A DNA stretch of 15,034 nucleotides from JAFARZ01 sp035651595. Its GTDB lineage: Bacteria; Actinomycetota; Actinomycetes; Streptosporangiales; Streptosporangiaceae. Location of the stretch: positions 1 to 15,034 of the forward strand of contig DASRFJ010000201.1 of the NCBI GenBank assembly GCA_035651595.1, given 5' to 3'. The notes under the pieces were generated by a model. That model made no database searches, was not told the DNA's origin, and saw nothing but the letters and a program-made list of their open reading frames with translations. The number at the start of each line of letters is the position of its first letter. The first letter of the stretch is position 1. The translations under genes were made by a program, and so were the position numbers. Of the stretch, positions 13,358 through 15,034 are shown piece after piece.

Positions 13358-13704
13358 CGTGTTCTCCTGCCGGGCGATCATCGGGCTGCACGGCGTGCTT
13401 CCCGGGCTGTGGCGACCGCCCGTCCGTTACCGGGCCGGCCCTGGAAACCGGCGGCGCCCGCGGTCTGGATTCGCGGGCGCTGTGACGCGGACACGAACTT
13501 CGACTGCAACCAGTTTCATTCAACACCATCGGCGGGCCGGCATACCGCAACGGAGTGCGAAGGTGTGCGGTCCGCCGTCGTAGGCGTGGCGGGCTGCGCA
13601 GGGTAGCGTGGGGGTGAGGCGGTGGGTTGTCTGTGTGCGCGCCGCTCTGATCTTCCCTCCTGCTGTCTTCCGGCAGTCGGCCGGCGGCACGGGTTTGGAG
13701 CGGC
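13358..13704. other. 347-bp divergent region between the cold-shock and sigma-factor genes
   Basis: Apart from the GC hairpin at 13454-13480 it holds the palindrome GGGCCGGCCC near 13433 and a lower-GC patch at about 13497-13535 (CAACCAGTTTCATTCAACAC) that is the likeliest promoter area for the cold-shock gene on the minus strand. The last 150 bases before the sigma gene are GC-rich without a clear -10/-35 pair; TAGCGT near 13604 fits TANNNT only. I see no gene here. Confidence 0.4.
13454..13480 (-). promoter_or_regulatory. 9-bp perfect hairpin upstream of the cold-shock gene
   Basis: GCGCCCGCG (13454-13462) and CGCGGGCGC (13472-13480) form a perfect nine-pair GC stem around a nine-base loop. 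On the cold-shock gene's strand it ends 97 bases before the GTG at 13357. Cold-shock mRNAs often have long structured leaders, so this may be a leader structure. It could also be a bidirectional terminator or a protein site between the two divergent genes. Confidence 0.45.
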
Positions 13705-14790
13705 ATGTTCCGTCTTGTTGTCCCCGATCCTCGGGAGAGGATGCCTGTGTCGCGAGCCAGCCCGGTCGGCCAGGCGTCGAAGCCCGGCACGGCGGCCGAG
13801 ATGGACGATCCGGGCGGGCCGTTGGTTCTGGTCAAGGACGCGGAGGATGGGCCTGCCGTCCGGCTGGCGGCCGGTGGTGCCACCGCCGACCCGGTGAGGG
13901 ATTATCTCAAGCAGATCGGCAAGGTGCGGTTGCTCAATGCCAGGCAGGAGGTCGAGCTGGCCAAGCGGATCGAGGCCGGGCTGTTCGCCGGCCAGAAGCT
14001 CGCCGAGGGCAGCCGGGATCTTTCCGCCGAAGCGCAGTCTGACCTGGAGCAGGTCGCCGAGGACGGCAGGCAGGCCAAGGACCATCTGGTGGAGGCCAAC
14101 CTGCGCCTGGTCGTGTCACTGGCCAGGCGGTACACCGGGCGCGGGATGCTGTTCCTTGACCTGATCCAGGAGGGGAACCTCGGCCTGATCCGCGGCGTGG
14201 AGAAGTTCGACTACACCAGGGGTTACAAGTTCTCCACATATGCCACCTGGTGGATCCGGCAGGCGATCACCCGGGCGATGGCCGATCAGTCCCGCACTAT
14301 CCGCCTTCCGGCGCACATGGGCGATGTCATCAGCAGGCTGGCGCGGGTGCAACGGCAGATGCTGCAGGACCTGGGCCACGAGCCCACCCCGGAGGAGCTC
14401 GCGGCCGAGCTGGACATGACTCCGGAGAAGGTCATCGAGGTGCAGAAATACGGCCGTGAGCCGATCTCCCTGAACATCCCGCTCGGTGAGGACGGGGACA
14501 GCGAGTTCGGTGACCTGATCGAGGATTCCGAGGCTATCGAACCCGGTACGGCGGTCAGCTTCACCCTGCTGAAGGAGCAGTTGTACGCGGTGCTCGGCAC
14601 ATTGTCCCAACGCGAGGCCGACGTGCTGTCCATGCGGTTCGGGCTGGCCGACGGGCGGCCCAGGACGCTGGACGAGATTGGCAAGGTGTACGGGGTCACC
14701 CGGGAGCGGATCCGGCAGATCGAGGCCCGCACCATGTCCAAGCTGCGCCACCCGTCCCGGTCCAAGCTCCTCCGGGACTACCTCGACTGA
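13705..14790 (+). CDS. group 2 (HrdB/SigB-like) RNA polymerase sigma-70 factor
   Basis: A 361-residue sigma factor with all conserved regions: 1.2 (DPVRDYLKQIGKVRLL, from about 62), region 2 (about 127-200: ANLRLVVSLARRYTGRGMLF, LDLIQEGNLGLIRGVEKFDY, KFSTYATWWIRQAITRAMAD), region 3 (about 205-285: TPEELAAELDMTPEKVIEVQ, LGEDGDSEFGDLIEDSEA) and region 4 (about 296-352: LSQREADVLSMRFGL, TLDEIGKVYGVTRERIRQIE). The long acidic N-terminus of the principal sigma HrdB is missing and the protein ends YLD, so this is a non-essential group 2 paralog likely to use HrdB-like promoters in stress or stationary phase. GGAG lies four bases before the ATG at 13705; the ATG at 13741 and GTG at 13747, preceded by GGGAGAGG, are alternative starts still upstream of region 1.2. 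It converges on the ANTAR gene. Confidence 0.92.
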   Translation: MFRLVVPDPRERMPVSRASPVGQASKPGTAAEMDDPGGPLVLVKDAEDGPAVRLAAGGATADPVRDYLKQIGKVRLLNARQEVELAKRIEAGLFAGQKLAEGSRDLSAEAQSDLEQVAEDGRQAKDHLVEANLRLVVSLARRYTGRGMLFLDLIQEGNLGLIRGVEKFDYTRGYKFSTYATWWIRQAITRAMADQSRTIRLPAHMGDVISRLARVQRQMLQDLGHEPTPEELAAELDMTPEKVIEVQKYGREPISLNIPLGEDGDSEFGDLIEDSEAIEPGTAVSFTLLKEQLYAVLGTLSQREADVLSMRFGLADGRPRTLDEIGKVYGVTRERIRQIEARTMSKLRHPSRSKLLRDYLD

Positions 14791-14808
14791 CCTGGCCGTA
14801 CGGGAATG

Positions 14809-14822
14809 GCCGCCGATGCGGC
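14809..14822. terminator. small hairpin between convergent genes
   Basis: GCCGC-CGAT-GCGGC is a five-pair stem with a four-base loop, 18 bases after the sigma-factor stop and 31 bases past the ANTAR stop. Its place between convergent genes suits a bidirectional terminator, but the stem is short and no T-run follows. Confidence 0.25.
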
Positions 14823-14853
14823 AATCGCCGAGCGGGCCGGAGGGCGTTTCTCG

Positions 14854-15034
14854 CTACCATCTCGGCCTGGGCTGCTGGCGGGGTGGGCCGGTGAGCGTCT
14901 CGGTGCCGTCGACGAAGGCCTGGGCCAGCTCGGACAGGCGGCGATTGCGGGCTCTAGCGAAGTCCCGCAGCAAGCTGAACGCCTGGTCCATGTCCACGCC
15001 GAGGCGCTCGGCGAGCTTCCCCTTGGCCTGCTCG
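14854..15034 (-). CDS. C-terminal part of an ANTAR-domain RNA-binding regulator (5' end outside window)
   Basis: The minus strand from the window edge to the TAG at 14854-14856 encodes 59 residues: EQAKGKLAERLGVDMDQAFS continuing LLRDFARARNRRLSELAQAF and VDGTETL, then a Pro/Arg-rich tail ending in W. This is the three-helix ANTAR domain ('EQAKGMLAERxGxxxDxAFxLLRxYARxxNRxLxxVA'), which binds paired RNA hairpins and prevents transcription termination. The usual aromatic and alanine positions are kept. In actinobacteria ANTAR is generally joined to an N-terminal GAF or receiver domain; that part is outside the window. A GAF-ANTAR protein next to a sigma factor and a GAF-PP2C phosphatase is a frequent actinobacterial arrangement. 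The gene converges on the sigma-factor gene with 63 bases between the stops. Confidence 0.88.
   Translation of the reverse strand, partial: EQAKGKLAERLGVDMDQAFSLLRDFARARNRRLSELAQAFVDGTETLTGPPRQQPRPRW

Noticed and set aside
13002..13883. 293-residue minus-strand open frame
   Set aside because: It spans the cold-shock gene in another frame and the sigma-gene leader; the sequence is Arg/Pro/Ser-rich with no motif.
1..15034. CRISPR arrays, tRNA, rRNA and tandem repeats
   Set aside because: No regularly spaced repeats, no cloverleaf with a GTTCGANTC-like arm and no conserved rRNA segment were seen on either strand.

Overview
The window is chromosomal DNA of a high-GC Gram-positive bacterium. Very high GC, GTG starts, leaderless-looking genes, a GAF-GAF-SpoIIE phosphatase, an ANTAR protein and an HrdB-like sigma factor all point to Actinomycetota, probably a Streptomyces/Streptosporangiales-type soil organism; the species cannot be told from the sequence.

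Region by region: (1) 1-1306 is an accessory scar. It holds a 5'-truncated LysR-type regulator fragment, a complete vapBC-type toxin-antitoxin pair and an internally deleted transposase remnant, all on the minus strand. (2) 1380-2894 is a plus-strand envelope/stress cluster: a LapA-like two-helix membrane protein, a GlsB/YeaQ-type three-helix membrane protein and a DUF5994-like protein. (3) 3043-4222 holds a HIT-family protein and a secreted four-cysteine protein of unknown function. (4) 4502-6328 is a tight two-gene unit that I do not recognise: a five-helix membrane protein with a charged cytosolic head, and a soluble partner. (5) 6534-10152 is a minus-strand operon joined by two ATGA overlaps: a GT4 glycosyltransferase, an (alpha/alpha)6-barrel protein and a GH130-like phosphorylase/hydrolase. 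(6) 10769-15034 is regulatory: a GAF-GAF-PP2C phosphatase, a small unknown protein, a 67-residue cold-shock protein, a group 2 sigma-70 factor and the C-terminal part of an ANTAR protein.

Taken together, about half the window looks like a general stress and signalling neighbourhood (membrane stress proteins, PP2C phosphatase, cold-shock protein, alternative principal-like sigma factor, ANTAR protein). A carbohydrate-building and carbohydrate-remodelling operon lies within it. The least explained parts are the 4502/5717 pair, the secreted four-cysteine protein, the substrate of the GT4/toroid/GH130 operon and the small protein downstream of the cold-shock gene. No rRNA, tRNA, CRISPR array or intact insertion sequence was seen. 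Family names come from recognising motifs by eye; no search was run.
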